Assembly: GCA_964542915.1 (NCBI GenBank)
Contig: CAZIVP010000002.1
Location: 310,001 to 374,000, forward strand
Length of the DNA stretch: 64,000 nt
DNA from: CAZIVP01 sp964542915
GTDB taxonomy: Bacteria; Calditrichota; Calditrichia; Calditrichales; Calditrichaceae
Direction: 5' to 3'
Part shown: positions 63,607-64,000 of the stretch, one piece after another
Numbering within the stretch: the stretch's first letter is position 1
Layout: each line of letters starts with the position of its first letter
The notes under the pieces: generated by a model
Databases searched by the model: none
Seen by the model: only the letters and a program-made list of their open reading frames with translations
Told to the model about the DNA's origin: nothing
Translations under genes and position numbers: made by a program

Positions 63607-64000
63607 ATGAAACGAACATTTGCGCTGGTATTTATATCCCTATTCATCAGCCAAAATGCTTATCCGCAAATTATCGAAGACGTCGCGCGTCTGGGCAAAA
63701 TCAAATTTCCCCCGGCCGGCGACGAAAACTTCATTCATTCCGATGTTTGGGGATTCACCCGGGATGGACGTGAATATGCCGTTTTAGCGCGTAGCGAAAG
63801 CGGGGTTTCCATAGTTGACGTTACCGACCCGGCGCATCCGGTAGAAGCGTCGTTTATCCCCAAACCAGCAAATACCCAACGTTTATATCACTGTAAACCG
63901 TATAACGGTTACATCTACGCCGTCATGCGGCCCGGCCCTCTGCAAATCATTGACGCACGCGATCCTTACAATGCAACGACCGTTAAAGAATATTCTGAAA
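63607..64000 (+). CDS. Secreted choice-of-anchor B-like protein, 3' end outside window
   Basis: This open frame of 131 codons runs past the right edge. Residues 1-20 are a signal peptide (ALVFISLFISQNAYPQ). The mature part has LGKIKFPPAG, DVWGFTRDGREYAVLARSES and SIVDVTDPAHPVEASFIPKP, a LVIVD/choice-of-anchor B type beta-propeller repeat. A second repeat follows (PLQIIDARDPYNA). Such proteins are extracellular in FCB-group bacteria and often carry a C-terminal sorting domain, which would lie outside the window. Confidence 0.85.
   Translation, partial: MKRTFALVFISLFISQNAYPQIIEDVARLGKIKFPPAGDENFIHSDVWGFTRDGREYAVLARSESGVSIVDVTDPAHPVEASFIPKPANTQRLYHCKPYNGYIYAVMRPGPLQIIDARDPYNATTVKEYSE

Noticed and set aside
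1..64000. CRISPR arrays, tRNA, rRNA, integrase or transposase genes
   Set aside because: No spaced repeats, no tRNA TpsiC-type arms, and no integrase or transposase motifs were seen by eye.

Overview
The window carries 46 protein genes, two of them cut by the window edges, and one decayed gene. No rRNA, tRNA, CRISPR array, integrase or transposase was found. The organism looks like a Gram-negative member of the FCB group, and a Calditrichota-like lineage is my best guess. The reasons are a secreted protein ending in a type IX-style C-terminal sorting domain (30494-32701), lipoproteins with an NPFDPD-type start, a retrograde lipid transport pair (mlaEF), an outer-membrane barrel fusion, and sigma-54 regulation. 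This placement is inference. TGA is used as an ordinary stop (for example at 5798-5800), yet one gene reads through a TGA as selenocysteine.

Region 1 (1-25324) is a biosynthetic cluster, all on the + strand. It has two non-ribosomal peptide synthetases. The first is cut by the left edge and the second is 4538 aa. Together they show six complete adenylation-carrier units and a terminal thioesterase. An MFS exporter, an MbtH-like protein, a type II thioesterase, an Sfp-type phosphopantetheinyl transferase and two tandem sulfotransferases follow. No epimerisation domain is present. Residues lining the adenylation pockets suggest the order unknown-Phe-Orn-Asn-Tyr-(basic or unknown).

Region 2 (25380-32701) is a signalling and surface module: lipoprotein, sigma-54 activator with GAF domain, Ser/Thr kinase with two PEGA domains and a small secreted protein. 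A perfect inverted repeat and a well-formed -24/-12 promoter then precede a large secreted protein with a sorting domain.

Region 3 (32822-50108) is mostly housekeeping and envelope functions. It holds a cupin, a DUF123 protein, a chorismate dehydratase-like protein (mqnA), membrane proteins, a UDP-sugar pyrophosphorylase, a SpoIIE-type phosphatase, an EamA transporter, mlaF-mlaE with a protease/propeller/barrel fusion protein, a degenerate glycogen-debranching-like protein, a STAS protein and a sugar-nucleotide epimerase.

Region 4 (50456-64000) contains a TPR lipoprotein-like sensor or scaffold and the operon nrnA-aroC-selenoprotein. NAD-type isocitrate dehydrogenase, metF, a GT4 glycosyltransferase and a PAP2 phosphatase follow. 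Then come a four-gene amidase/membrane/coiled-coil cassette that resembles a lysis module, a broken DUF6508-like gene, dinB, and the start of a choice-of-anchor-B-like secreted protein.

The most interesting items are the hidden SelW/Rdx-type selenoprotein at 52282-52509 (CxxU motif, strong ribosome binding site, SECIS-like hairpin), the NRPS-sulfotransferase cluster, and the sigma-54/kinase/surface-protein module.
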